A stretch of DNA of 36,830 nucleotides from Bacteroidota bacterium (GTDB lineage: Bacteria > Bacteroidota > Bacteroidia > Sphingobacteriales > Sphingobacteriaceae), in the NCBI GenBank assembly GCA_018828585.1, contig JAHJVW010000105.1, positions 1 to 36,830 on the forward strand. The letters run 5' to 3'. Positions within the stretch are counted from its first letter, which is position 1. Each line of letters starts with the position of its first letter. Positions 1-8,305 of this stretch are shown piece by piece. A model generated the notes under the pieces. That model was not told the origin of the DNA. It searched no databases and saw only the letters and a program-made list of their open reading frames with translations. A program made the translations under genes and the position numbers.

Positions 1-233
1 CCAAAACTTATTCTTTTAATGTGGGAAACTGAACAGAGGTTTTTAGACAGTTTGACGTCTTGCGGCTAAGGTTTAGTGCAGTATGAGCGAACAGCCTGTC
101 CCGCTATCGGGAAAACGCCTAAAACAACTCAATTCTTAGTATTAAATTCTCGTTTAAATTTATTAGCTAAAAGTTTGAAAAAGACCTACATTGTACTTGT
201 AAATTTTTTTAATCAAAACCTTAAATTAATAAC
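1..233. other. Left-edge intergenic region with repeat-like element
   Basis: No convincing gene is visible. On the plus strand a 22-codon open frame runs in from the left edge and stops at 67-69. It could be the tail of an upstream gene, but it is too short to judge. A short hairpin (TCCCG, loop CTAT, CGGGA) sits at 99-112. The block CTTGCGGCTAAGGTTTA at 59-75 recurs with two mismatches on the opposite strand at 35588-35604, so part of this region may be a dispersed intergenic repeat. Confidence 0.4.
174..199 (+). promoter_or_regulatory. Possible promoter of the DsrE-like gene
   Basis: TTTG at 174-177 is followed after 16 bases by TACTTG at 194-199. This resembles the Bacteroidota TTTG / TAnnTTTG promoter, but with a shortened spacer and an imperfect -7 box. 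It lies about 35 bases before the ATG at 234. The call is weak. Confidence 0.3.
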
Positions 234-914
234 ATGAGAAAACAATTATTTGCACTTTTGATTTTGAGTTTTTCGTTTGTTTTCGCAAATGGACAGACGA
301 TGATGAGCGAGAGCCTGCGCTTGAAAAAGGATAGTGCCTTAAAAGTGGCTATTCACAAAGATTCTGTAAAAATTGAAAAGGAATTTACTACTGCGGCAAA
401 ATGGGATAATCTTTTCAGTAAATTGGAATATCCTTTATTGAAGGGTGGGAAATTTAGTGGTGTTTTGCCTGTAAAAAAAGTTACTGAAACTCCTGATCCA
501 AAAATCGACTACAAAATATTATTTGAGATGGTTAAAGACAATCCAGATTCTATGAAAAATGAAATTTTATCAGGCTTGGATGAAGCTACTAGAGTAATTA
601 ATCTTCATTATGCGGCTGGTGTACCCATTAAAAAAATAGTTCCCATAATTGTTGCGCATGGTGGAGCAGAGTTCGCATTTATGAATAATGAAGCCTATCA
701 GAAAAGGTATAAAATGGATAATCCTAATATCAAACTGATAAATGATTTGGAAACCTTAGTTGGAGCTAAGTTTATTATCTGTGAGCAGGCCATGTTAATG
801 AAAGGAATTAAGCCTGAGGAATTTCTTCCTTCTGTTAAACTTTCACTTACTGCCCAAACTGTAATCACCTCTTATCAATTAAAAGGTTATGTATTGATGA
901 ATGTAGATCGATAA
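234..914 (+). CDS. DsrE/DsrF-like family protein, secreted
   Basis: The protein has 226 residues. A signal peptide covers about residues 1-20 (MRKQLFALLI, then a hydrophobic run ending in FANGQ), so the product is probably periplasmic. The C-terminal half resembles the DsrE/DsrF-like fold: IVPIIVAHGGAEF, a DNPNIKLINDLE segment, a single Cys in IICEQ where this family often has its reactive cysteine, and a closing LTAQTVITSYQLKGY segment. Family members carry or transfer sulfur, but periplasmic Bacteroidota versions have no assigned reaction. The gene stands alone and ends at a strong bidirectional terminator facing the convergent M1 peptidase gene. The family call is fairly secure; the function is unknown. 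Confidence 0.75.
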   Translation: MRKQLFALLILSFSFVFANGQTMMSESLRLKKDSALKVAIHKDSVKIEKEFTTAAKWDNLFSKLEYPLLKGGKFSGVLPVKKVTETPDPKIDYKILFEMVKDNPDSMKNEILSGLDEATRVINLHYAAGVPIKKIVPIIVAHGGAEFAFMNNEAYQKRYKMDNPNIKLINDLETLVGAKFIICEQAMLMKGIKPEEFLPSVKLSLTAQTVITSYQLKGYVLMNVDR

Positions 915-934
915 TTTTAAAATAGCTTTAAAAC

Positions 935-968
935 AAAAAAGATCGGTTTAATTAATCCGATCTTTTTT
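935..968. terminator. Bidirectional rho-independent terminator
   Basis: A perfect 12-bp stem AAAAAAGATCGG / CCGATCTTTTTT surrounds a 10-nt loop. It gives a T-run in both directions and serves the convergent DsrE-like (plus) and M1 peptidase (minus) genes. Confidence 0.9.
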
Positions 969-986
969 GTTAACGTAAACTATAGA

Positions 987-3326
987 TTATTTCTGATTTT
1001 TCTTGGCTTCTTGCATTGGATTTCCACCGCTGCTTGCTCCTCTAATCGTTTGTTGTTGTTTGAATAACTCGAATTTAGTTGGTTCGTAACTTCGAGGGAA
1101 GCTATTGTTTGAAACATCAATATCGGCAGTTTCTAAGTAAGGGTCTAATTTTACGGAAGCCATTTGCTTAGCTTTTGCGAAAACTTTGGTGACCTTATTT
1201 TCGTCTTTTCTCCAGATATAAGCAGGAATTCTTTCTACTTCTTTTGTTCCGTCCGTATAAGTCCATTCTAAAATGATGGGAGAAACCAAACCACCCTTAT
1301 TGGTAAAATCAATTTGATAGAAATTGGTTTTGCTATCATAAATTTTCTTTTCTTCGGGACTTAAACCTGCATAGTATTTATTGAAATCAGCTTTAGAAGC
1401 ATCAGTCACTGCGAAGCGATCCCATTTACTGTAAAAATCTACCAAAGAAGTATCAGCCTCTACAGCAAATTTAATTCCGTCTTGTCGATTACGCTCTCTA
1501 CCGATAATGTAACGGTTGTCGTCAAATTCTTTACGGGCATAAGCATTTTCTACTGCTGGATTTTTAGTATCCATTCTATAATAAGTCACATTATCTATAG
1601 AGATATCAACCGGATCAGTGCCATAAAACCAGCCTCTCCAAAACCAATCTAAATCAACTGCAGATGCATCTTCCATTGTTCTAAAGAAATCTGCTGGAGT
1701 AGGATGTTTGAAGGCCCAACGACGAGCATATTCTTTAAAAGCATAATCAAATAATTCGCGACCCATGATCGTTTCGCGTAAGACATTTAATGCCGTTGCT
1801 GGTTTTGCATAAGCATTCGGACCAAAGTTCACGATATTCTCCGAATTAGTCATGATAGGTTCTAACTGGTCTTTCGGCAATTTCATGTAATCCGTAATTA
1901 AATGAGCCGGACCACGACGAGAAGGGTAGTTGATATCAAACTCCTGCTCAGCTAAAAACTGGCAGAAAGTATTTAAACCTTCGTCCATCCAAGTCCATTG
2001 ACGTTCGTCAGAGTTGATAATCATTGGAAAGAAGTTATGACCCACTTCATGAGTGATGACTCCAATCATTCCGTATTTAGTCGCTTCAGAGTAAGTTCCA
2101 TCTTTTTCTGTTCTTCCGTAATTAAAGCAAATCATCGGATATTCCATTCCGTTTGAAGCCTCAACAGAAATTGCAACCGGGTAAGGATAAGCAATCGTAT
2201 GTTTAGAATAAACTTTTAAAGTATTGGCAATGACTTTGGTAGAATATTTACGATATAATCCATAAGCCTCTGGTCCGTAGTAAGACATAGCCATGGGTGT
2301 TTTACCTTCCACATTTACTTTCATGGCATCCCAAACTAAACGACGGGAAGTCACAAAAGCAAAATCTCTGACATCATGAGCTACATAAGTCCAAGTTTTC
2401 TTTGCAGTTGATTTTGCTTTCATCGCATTTTGTGCTTCAGCTAAAGTCACGACTTCTACAGGTTCGTTAGAACTTTGCGCTTGTTTCCAACGGTTATATT
2501 GAGCAGAAGTTAAAACAGCGCTGTAGTTTTGGCATTCGCCTGTAGCACCTATCACATGATCTGCTGGCACAGTAATGTTTACTTTAAAATCTCCGAAGGT
2601 TAATGCAAATTCACCACGACCAGTGAATTGTTTGTTCTGCCATCCCTGAAAATCAGAGTAAACTGCCATTCGAGGATACCATTGCGTAATGGTGTATAAG
2701 TAGTTGTCATCAGCTGGGAAGTATTCGTAACCTCCGCGTCCACCAACGGTCAGTCTATCTGTAATTTTATAATTCCAGTTAATTTTAAAAACGAATTTAG
2801 CGCCTGGAGCTAACGTCTTAGGCAACTCAATACGCATCATGGTTTGATTAATCGTATAAGTTAAAGGATTTCCACTGCCATCAGTTGCCTTTAAAATATT
2901 TACGCCATAATCATTAGGACCTCCAATGATACCGTTTAATTGACGCACACTCATTTTATCACTCATCTTGCTGCCATCAAAAACCTGATTGTCAGAAGTA
3001 GCTTTATGCTCATTCTCATCCAACTGTAACCATAAATAAGTCAAAGGATCAGGAGAATTATTGGTATAAGTAATCGTTTCAGAACCTGTTAAACGTTGTG
3101 TTTTATCGTCAACTTCAGCATTAATATCATAATCAGCTTCTTGTTGCCAATACTTTGGACCCGGAGCACCAGAAGCTGAACGATACATATTAGGATCACG
3201 GATAATAGTCTCCAATTGCTCAAACTTATTACCATGGTTAGAACCCGGGTTGTTTTGCTGAAACTGCGCAAAGGCGGTTCCGCATAAACCAAAACTTAAA
3301 AGGAAGGGTAAAAATTGATGTTTCAT
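987..3326 (-). CDS. M1 family metallopeptidase, secreted
   Basis: A 779-residue gluzincin aminopeptidase-type protein. A signal peptide spans about residues 1-20 (ending AFAQ), so it should act in the periplasm or outside the cell. Visible M1 hallmarks are the substrate N-terminus motif GMEYP at about 393-397, the zinc site HEVGH at 426-430 and the third zinc ligand Glu in MDEG at about 449, with the usual spacing. An N-terminal beta-saddle domain precedes the catalytic domain, and a helical or beta C-terminal part follows to residue 779. The predicted activity is zinc-dependent removal of N-terminal residues from peptides; the substrate cannot be read from sequence. The HupE-like gene lies 144 bases upstream on the same strand. 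A second, shorter M1 paralogue lies at 12553-14421. Confidence 0.92.
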   Translation of the reverse strand: MKHQFLPFLLSFGLCGTAFAQFQQNNPGSNHGNKFEQLETIIRDPNMYRSASGAPGPKYWQQEADYDINAEVDDKTQRLTGSETITYTNNSPDPLTYLWLQLDENEHKATSDNQVFDGSKMSDKMSVRQLNGIIGGPNDYGVNILKATDGSGNPLTYTINQTMMRIELPKTLAPGAKFVFKINWNYKITDRLTVGGRGGYEYFPADDNYLYTITQWYPRMAVYSDFQGWQNKQFTGRGEFALTFGDFKVNITVPADHVIGATGECQNYSAVLTSAQYNRWKQAQSSNEPVEVVTLAEAQNAMKAKSTAKKTWTYVAHDVRDFAFVTSRRLVWDAMKVNVEGKTPMAMSYYGPEAYGLYRKYSTKVIANTLKVYSKHTIAYPYPVAISVEASNGMEYPMICFNYGRTEKDGTYSEATKYGMIGVITHEVGHNFFPMIINSDERQWTWMDEGLNTFCQFLAEQEFDINYPSRRGPAHLITDYMKLPKDQLEPIMTNSENIVNFGPNAYAKPATALNVLRETIMGRELFDYAFKEYARRWAFKHPTPADFFRTMEDASAVDLDWFWRGWFYGTDPVDISIDNVTYYRMDTKNPAVENAYARKEFDDNRYIIGRERNRQDGIKFAVEADTSLVDFYSKWDRFAVTDASKADFNKYYAGLSPEEKKIYDSKTNFYQIDFTNKGGLVSPIILEWTYTDGTKEVERIPAYIWRKDENKVTKVFAKAKQMASVKLDPYLETADIDVSNNSFPRSYEPTKFELFKQQQTIRGASSGGNPMQEAKKNQK

Positions 3327-3400
3327 ATTTTTTTAGATCTGAGAACCAAGATTTAAGAATCAAGACCCTTTAATTTGTATTATTATTTTTGTTTTGAGTA

Positions 3401-3420
3401 TGTAGATATGAGTGTCTACA
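3401..3420. other. Short inverted repeat in the hupE-M1 gap
   Basis: TGTAGA and TCTACA form a 6-bp stem around an 8-nt loop in the 144-bp gap between the HupE-like and M1 genes. There is no T-run after it, so it is not an obvious terminator. A plus-strand TATTTTTG upstream of it points the wrong way for both flanking genes. Confidence 0.3.
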
Positions 3421-3470
3421 TTGTTAATATTATAAATTAGCATTTAGCTTTCCGCCTTTTGCTTTAAGCT

Positions 3471-4052
3471 TTATAAAGGCCATCTTTCTATTGCCATAAT
3501 AAGGGCTATCCCAAAAATGGCGGATGAAAGAAATAAACTCCATTCTCTTTTTTGTACTCTCACCAATTGCACTGCAATAAAAGAAACAAGTAAAACCGAA
3601 AATACAATAATTATTTGTCCAAATTCTAATCCTAGGTTAAAAGCAAGTAGCTCTGCAACAACATTGTTGCGCTTTCCTAATAAACTTTTTAAATAATTGG
3701 AAAATCCCATACCATGGATTAAACCAAACAAAAGTGCGAGGATGTAATTTGGATTAAACTTATTTTTATAAGGTCTTTTTCTGGCGATGTGTACAAAGGC
3801 TGTAATTAAAATGGTAATGGGTATCAAAAACTCAATCCATTTTGAGGGGATTAGGATTTGATGAAAAACACTCAAAGCTAAAGTGACGGAATGACCAATA
3901 GTAAAAGCGGTGACCAAAACTAAAATTTTTTTCCAATCGGCAATTAAATAAACGCCACATAATGCAGCTACAAATAAAATATGATCGTATCCTTGCCAGT
4001 CTAAAATGTGTTGCCAGCCAAGTTCAAAGTAAAGAGAGAAATCTTGCATCAA
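3471..4052 (-). CDS. HupE/UreJ-like membrane protein
   Basis: A 193-residue polytopic inner-membrane protein with about six hydrophobic helices. It starts with a short segment containing GWQHILDWQGYDHILF, has FTIGHSVTLALSVF in the third segment and FGLIHGMGFSNYL further on. These His-containing helices are typical of the HupE/UreJ family. Relatives associate with hydrogenase or urease and are proposed nickel or cobalt permeases, but no hydrogenase or urease gene is nearby, so the substrate is open. The gene is divergent from the DUF6702 gene with a 42-bp gap. The trio M1 peptidase, HupE-like and DUF6702 looks like a conserved Bacteroidota neighbourhood, which is recollection rather than something tested here. 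Confidence 0.8.
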   Translation of the reverse strand: MMQDFSLYFELGWQHILDWQGYDHILFVAALCGVYLIADWKKILVLVTAFTIGHSVTLALSVFHQILIPSKWIEFLIPITILITAFVHIARKRPYKNKFNPNYILALLFGLIHGMGFSNYLKSLLGKRNNVVAELLAFNLGLEFGQIIIVFSVLLVSFIAVQLVRVQKREWSLFLSSAIFGIALIMAIERWPL

Positions 4053-4061
4053 ATTATTTTA

Positions 4062-4069
4062 TAGTTTTG
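4062..4069 (+). promoter_or_regulatory. -7 promoter box of the DUF6702 gene
   Basis: TAGTTTTG matches the Bacteroidota primary-sigma -7 consensus TAnnTTTG exactly, 25 bases before the ATG at 4095. A TTG at 4044-4046 is nearer than the usual -33 spacing, so the -33 part is weak. Confidence 0.5.
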
Positions 4070-4094
4070 ACGTTTAATTTGCAAAATATAAATT

Positions 4095-4568
4095 ATGATA
4101 AATATTCTATTCGTTTTTCTAAGTTTTTTTCATCCCTTCTATGTCTCCGTCACAGAAATCAAGCATAACGCTAAGAATAAAACCATTGAAATTAGCTCCA
4201 AAATATTTTTTGATGATTTAGAACAACAAATAGAAAATGAAAATCACGTTCAAATAGACATTATCAAACCTAAGGATAAAGCAAAAGTTGATTTGCTAAT
4301 TGCCAATTATGTTAAAAGACACCTGCAAATTAAAGTAGACGGAAAGGTTTTGGCAATGAATTATGTGGGTTACGAAATACAAGAAGACGCTGCTTGGTGT
4401 TATTTCGAAATCCCCAAAGTAAATAAGGTAAAAGAAATTGAAATAAATGATAACATCTTATTTCAATTACATAAAGAACAAATCAATATGCTGAATGTGG
4501 TGGTGGAGGGTAAAAGGCAAAGCACCAAATTAGATGCGCCAGAAGGTAAGGTTGTTTTTAAGTTTTAG
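4095..4568 (+). CDS. DUF6702 family protein
   Basis: A 157-residue protein with a hydrophobic N-terminus (INILFVFLSFF) followed by HPFYVSVTEIKHN. This looks like a signal peptide and the start of the mature domain of DUF6702-type proteins. The motif EISSKIFFDDLE follows at about residues 30-42. The rest is predicted beta-rich with no catalytic motif that I can see. It is probably periplasmic or surface-exposed. It is transcribed divergently from the HupE-like gene, and relatives of the two seem to sit together, suggesting linked roles. An alternative start at 3962 would overlap hupE on the other strand and lacks this signal peptide, so I prefer 4095. Function unknown. Confidence 0.8.
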   Translation: MINILFVFLSFFHPFYVSVTEIKHNAKNKTIEISSKIFFDDLEQQIENENHVQIDIIKPKDKAKVDLLIANYVKRHLQIKVDGKVLAMNYVGYEIQEDAAWCYFEIPKVNKVKEIEINDNILFQLHKEQINMLNVVVEGKRQSTKLDAPEGKVVFKF

Positions 4569-4589
4569 TTCGGCATTTAAATTGGATAT

Positions 4590-4623
4590 AAAAAAAGAGC
4601 CTCTAAACTAGGGCTCTTTTTTT
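4590..4623. terminator. Bidirectional rho-independent terminator
   Basis: A 12-bp stem, AAAAAAAGAGCC paired with GGCTCTTTTTTT, sits around a 10-nt loop. It lies between the convergent DUF6702 gene (plus) and the lipoprotein gene (minus) and serves both. Confidence 0.9.
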
Positions 4624-4660
4624 ATAAGTTCACAAATGAGAACTCAAAACGCTCAATCGA

Positions 4661-5713
4661 CTATTGAAATTGTATATAAACAGGTTTAGGTGTTAATTTT
4701 AATAATTCAACAGGTGTCATCAAATGGTTTGGAGCTTGCGCAATATCGTTAATATAGAACAATTTAAAACCTACAAATTGAACAGGTTCTCTATATAAAT
4801 AATGAAGATAAGTTCCTTTTTTCAAATCAGGAGGACCGAATCCATCCATATGCATCACTATTTGTACCTCTTTATGTAACTTAATATTTTGATAATTAGT
4901 AACCATACCTTGTGTAAAGCGGTGAACTACCAAAACCTTACAGGGTAGATTATTTTCTTTCACTAATTTCACTAAAAAATTAGCTGCGTAATTGATATCT
5001 GCTGCATCATAAACACCAATCTTTGTCCCAGGTCTAGCTCCAGTTTTCATAGAGAATTCAGGGTCAATTCCTAAATGGACGTTGGGTAATTTTAGATATT
5101 TCTCTAATCTTGGTAATTCATTTTTTAGTTGACTTAGCGCCACTTGAACGTCTAAAAAAACAATAGCATCATGATGATACATTTTAGCTATTTTTAATAC
5201 AGAATCTATTTGGCTGTCAGGCATACGGTTAATATATAGGCCATCTTTACCGGGTGTGCCACTAGCGACAGTAGCAATGTAATGTAAAGCAGGTATTGAT
5301 TTAATTACGGTATCAGCTTTATTCCATTTGGCGACCTCCTCATCTAATTTTCGCCACATTTCTTTAGGTTCATACTTCCCTAATGGACCCATTTTCTTCA
5401 CATAAAGGTTACCATAGTAAGCGATGATTCTGTTAAAAGGTAAAATTGCTCCTTGTATAGGCAAGACATCTTTTTTTATAGGCCATTTACCAGTGGTATC
5501 GCCATTGGCAATATATTTTTGTAGTTGAAAATATTTGGCAGAATCTACCGGTTTGAAGGGATTTTCTTTTACCTCAGTTATGGTTTCAGTTTTGGTAGAA
5601 TCTGATCCGCCCATTTGACCAGAAGTTTTGCTGTCTGCACCTGAGCAAGATGAAAATATATAAGCCGCGAACACAAGGTGCGGAACAATCAGAAAGTTTT
5701 TCATTATCGACAT
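4661..5713 (-). CDS. Unrecognised lipoprotein, possibly TIM-barrel-like
   Basis: A 350-residue protein with a lipoprotein signal: a hydrophobic stretch to about residue 20, then the lipobox FSSC with the lipidated Cys at residue 23. A Ser/Thr-rich linker follows. The body has alternating strands and helices (HHDAIVFLDVQV, NVHLGIDPEFSM, PCKVLVVHRFTQGM, VQIVMHMDGFGPPD), consistent with a TIM-barrel-like fold. Acidic residues at strand ends (DVQ, DPEF, DGFG) could form an active site such as that of a glycoside hydrolase. I do not recognise the family. The start may instead be the second Met (residue 4, MKNFL), which gives a more typical signal peptide. It is a single gene between a terminator and the methyltransferase gene. 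Confidence 0.7.
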   Translation of the reverse strand: MSIMKNFLIVPHLVFAAYIFSSCSGADSKTSGQMGGSDSTKTETITEVKENPFKPVDSAKYFQLQKYIANGDTTGKWPIKKDVLPIQGAILPFNRIIAYYGNLYVKKMGPLGKYEPKEMWRKLDEEVAKWNKADTVIKSIPALHYIATVASGTPGKDGLYINRMPDSQIDSVLKIAKMYHHDAIVFLDVQVALSQLKNELPRLEKYLKLPNVHLGIDPEFSMKTGARPGTKIGVYDAADINYAANFLVKLVKENNLPCKVLVVHRFTQGMVTNYQNIKLHKEVQIVMHMDGFGPPDLKKGTYLHYLYREPVQFVGFKLFYINDIAQAPNHLMTPVELLKLTPKPVYIQFQ

Positions 5714-5776
5714 TCAATATAAATTTGGGTGAAAATAGAGTTAAGCTTTGGAGTTTTTATAAAAAGATTTCAACAT

Positions 5777-6667
5777 CTAAACAGAGCTAAATTTACCAAA
5801 AACACCTAGCGGGAGATTAACTCCACTGCGGGCTTTTAAGTAAAGCTCTCCAATGTTTAAGTTTTGAGCTTTAGGATAAGCACCTTTTATTAAATTTTCT
5901 ACAATGATAGATGAAAATCCAAGTGAGTAGGTGTTTAGGATTAAAAAATGTTCTTCAGGATCTAATAATTGAACCACATCACGCATCATTTCTTTAATCA
6001 GATCCTCCAATTTCCACTTTTCGCCTTTTGGCCCATGTCCATATGCTGGGGGGTCTAAAATAATGCCATGATAAGTTTTGCCTCTTTTTAATTCGCGTTG
6101 GACAAACTTTAAAGCATCTTCTACCACCCAGCGAATATCTTTCAAATTAGATATTTCCTGATTTTCGTTCGCCCAGCTTACCACTTGTTTAATAGAATCT
6201 ACATGTGTAGTATCAGCTCCTGCAGCTTTAGCAATTAAAGAGGCTCCTCCAGTATAGGCGAAAAGATTTAAAATCTTTGGGTTTGGGTTTTTGAATGCTT
6301 TGGTTTTTTGTGAGATGAAATCCCAGTTGACCGCTTGCTCTGGAAAAATACCAACATGCTTAAATGAGGTCAAAGCTAACCTAAACTTAATGGCTACCTC
6401 ATTATTTTTATATTCGATATGCCAACGATCAGGAGTTTTTGGATTTTTTTTAACCCACTCCCCACTGGTTGCTGATTTTCCTTTGAACTTGATATGATGC
6501 ATTTTCTGCCATTCACTTTCGGGTAGAAGTTTGCTCCAAACGGCTTGTGGTTCAGGTCTGATGAGGATAACCTCCCCAAACCGCTCCAGCTTTTCAAAAT
6601 CTCCACAATCTATTAATTCGTAATCTTTCCAGTTCTCAGGAGTTAAAGCTTGTATTTTTGGATGCAT
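5777..6667 (-). CDS. Class I SAM-dependent methyltransferase (RlmK/RlmI-like)
   Basis: A 296-residue protein with the Rossmann-type methyltransferase signature. Motif I is ILNLFAYTGGASLIAKAAGA (about 133-152), followed by the acidic THVDSIKQVVSWANEN for SAM-ribose binding. The motif IV-like LDPPAYG (about 205-211) is characteristic of RlmI/RlmK-type rRNA cytosine or guanine methyltransferases. It lacks the PUA domain of RlmI and has an N-terminal region of its own (to about residue 115). The probable substrate is rRNA, inferred from the DPPAYG motif only. It lies 76 bases downstream of mlaF on the same strand; that gap contains a 13-bp inverted repeat. Confidence 0.85.
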   Translation of the reverse strand: MHPKIQALTPENWKDYELIDCGDFEKLERFGEVILIRPEPQAVWSKLLPESEWQKMHHIKFKGKSATSGEWVKKNPKTPDRWHIEYKNNEVAIKFRLALTSFKHVGIFPEQAVNWDFISQKTKAFKNPNPKILNLFAYTGGASLIAKAAGADTTHVDSIKQVVSWANENQEISNLKDIRWVVEDALKFVQRELKRGKTYHGIILDPPAYGHGPKGEKWKLEDLIKEMMRDVVQLLDPEEHFLILNTYSLGFSSIIVENLIKGAYPKAQNLNIGELYLKARSGVNLPLGVFGKFSSV

Positions 6668-6686
6668 AGTTTTTTGTTGATAGGTG

Positions 6687-6741
6687 ATAGATTATGGTTC
6701 ATGGTAAAGCCATAAACTATGATCCATCAACCATAATCTAT
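6687..6741. repeat. Intergenic inverted-repeat element
   Basis: ATAGATTATGGTT at 6687-6699 is perfectly complementary to AACCATAATCTAT at 6729-6741. The 29-nt interior contains a smaller ATGG/CCAT inverted repeat and further ATGGTTxATGG-type words. No T-run follows on either strand, so it is not a standard terminator. It fills most of the mlaF-methyltransferase gap. Confidence 0.7.
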
Positions 6742-6743
6742 TA

Positions 6744-7493
6744 TTATTTCTTCAAAAGGGTTTCCATTAGTTTGGTGGCAAATACAAAGTTATTTAATTC
6801 TGGATTATCAGTAGAGGTGATTTCTTTATTAGAACCTTCCCACCATTTTTTGCCTTCATGCAAGAAGATGATATGATCTCCAATTCCCATTACCGAGTTC
6901 ATATCATGGGTGACCACTACAGTGGTGATGTCATACTCCACAGTAATTTCTTTGATGAGCTCATCAATAATAATCGCACTTTTAGGGTCAAGGCCCGAGT
7001 TAGGTTCATCACAAAATAAATATTTTGGACGCATCGCAATAGCTCTTGCAATACCTACTCTTTTCATCATCCCGCCAGAGAGCTCAGTAGGATATAATTT
7101 ATTTTTGCCAGCTAGATTTACTCTTTCCAACACAAAATTCACACGATCTAATTTTTCAGCTTTGGATTGATCAGTAAACATGTCCAACGGAAAACGAATG
7201 TTTTTCTCTACAGTCATAGAGTCAAAAAGTGCAGAACCTTGAAAAAGCATTCCTATTTCTTTTCGGATTTCTATTCGCTCATGCATGTCCATAGAGGTAA
7301 AATCCCTCTCATTATAGGTTACAGTTCCGCTATTTGGTTCGTGTAAACCCACCATATTTTTCATCAAGGTGGTTTTTCCAGAGCCCGAACCTCCTATAAT
7401 CAAACTGGTTACGCCGGGCTTAAAAGTGGCGGAAATGCCTTTGAGAACCTCGTTATCTCCAAAACTTTTGTAAATATCTTTAACCTCAATCAT
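6744..7493 (-). CDS. ABC transporter ATP-binding protein, MlaF-like
   Basis: A 249-residue ABC ATPase with all motifs intact: Walker A GGSGSGKT (34-41), signature LSGGMMKR (from 138), Walker B YLFCDEP with catalytic Glu at 163, and the switch His in VVVTHDM. The GGMMKR signature and the partner permease place it in the Mla (MlaF/MkL/Ttg2A) family, which powers phospholipid movement between inner and outer membranes for outer-membrane asymmetry. Its ATG overlaps the last codons of the permease by 4 bases, so the two are translationally coupled. No MCE-domain (MlaD) gene is in the window; it may lie elsewhere. Confidence 0.9.
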   Translation of the reverse strand: MIEVKDIYKSFGDNEVLKGISATFKPGVTSLIIGGSGSGKTTLMKNMVGLHEPNSGTVTYNERDFTSMDMHERIEIRKEIGMLFQGSALFDSMTVEKNIRFPLDMFTDQSKAEKLDRVNFVLERVNLAGKNKLYPTELSGGMMKRVGIARAIAMRPKYLFCDEPNSGLDPKSAIIIDELIKEITVEYDITTVVVTHDMNSVMGIGDHIIFLHEGKKWWEGSNKEITSTDNPELNNFVFATKLMETLLKK

Positions 7494-8224
7494 AGTAAAA
7501 GTTGTGCGATGATATAATCAGAAACTAAAATAGCAATACAGCTGATCACCACGGCTTTTGTGCTTGATTGACCAACCTCCAAAGCGCCCCCTTTGGTATA
7601 AAACCCTTGGTAGGCAGAAATAGTAGTGATCTCAAAAGCAAAAATTAGTGCTTTAATCAGGGCTACAAAAACAGTAAAAGGAACAAATCCTGTACTTAAA
7701 CCTTGTATAAATTCTGCCGCAGTAACAGCTCCAGAGGCTACACCAGCAAAATACCCTCCTGTTATACTTAAAAAGATGGCAACGATGACCAACATAGGGA
7801 TCATAATCACACCGCCCAATAATTTAGGGAGTATGAGATAACCTGGGGCATTAATGCCCATGATTTCCAATGCATCAATTTGCTCGGTAACTCGCATGGT
7901 CCCAATTTGGGAAGCAATGCTAGACCCTATTTTACCCGCTAAAACCAGTGAACATACTGTAGGACTTAACTCTAAAATGGTAGAGTCTCTGGTGATACCA
8001 CCAATGATAGATTTAGGGATTAAATCACTTGTTAACTGAAAAGCGGTTTGAACAGTGGTTACAGCGCCAATGAAAATTGAAATGATACTGATAATGCCCA
8101 AAGAGCCTAAGCCAATACTTACCATTTCTCTAAAAATCTCGTTTTTATAAATGCTGAATTTTTCAGGTTTTCTGAAAACCGCCTTGAGCAATAAAATATA
8201 ATTCCCGAAATGGTAAAATATCAT
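7490..8224 (-). CDS. MlaE family ABC transporter permease
   Basis: A 244-residue inner-membrane permease with about five transmembrane helices. It carries the MlaE/YrbE signature segments: FRKPEKFSIY near the N-terminus, SIFIGAVTTVQTAFQL, the long helix LVLAGKIGSSIASQIGTMRV followed by EQIDALEIMGINAPGYLI, and a C-terminal GALEVGQSSTKAVV segment. It forms the membrane channel of an Mla-type lipid transporter with the MlaF-like ATPase encoded directly downstream (4-bp overlap). It is divergent from the SDR gene across an 81-bp gap. Confidence 0.92.
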   Translation of the reverse strand: MIFYHFGNYILLLKAVFRKPEKFSIYKNEIFREMVSIGLGSLGIISIISIFIGAVTTVQTAFQLTSDLIPKSIIGGITRDSTILELSPTVCSLVLAGKIGSSIASQIGTMRVTEQIDALEIMGINAPGYLILPKLLGGVIMIPMLVIVAIFLSITGGYFAGVASGAVTAAEFIQGLSTGFVPFTVFVALIKALIFAFEITTISAYQGFYTKGGALEVGQSSTKAVVISCIAILVSDYIIAQLLL

Positions 8225-8305
8225 AGATTTAATTTTCCGTAAAAATAAGCTTTTTTATCTATTGCAAATATTAAACCTAAATTGGTAAATTAAATTTAAA
8301 ATTTC

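Noticed and set aside
1-69. C-terminal end of a gene entering from the left edge
   Set aside because: Only 22 codons are visible and the stretch abuts a repeat-like block; this is not enough to call a CDS.
3471-4052. Nickel permease assignment for the HupE-like protein
   Set aside because: No hydrogenase, urease or nickel-dependent genes are nearby, so only the broad family name is used.
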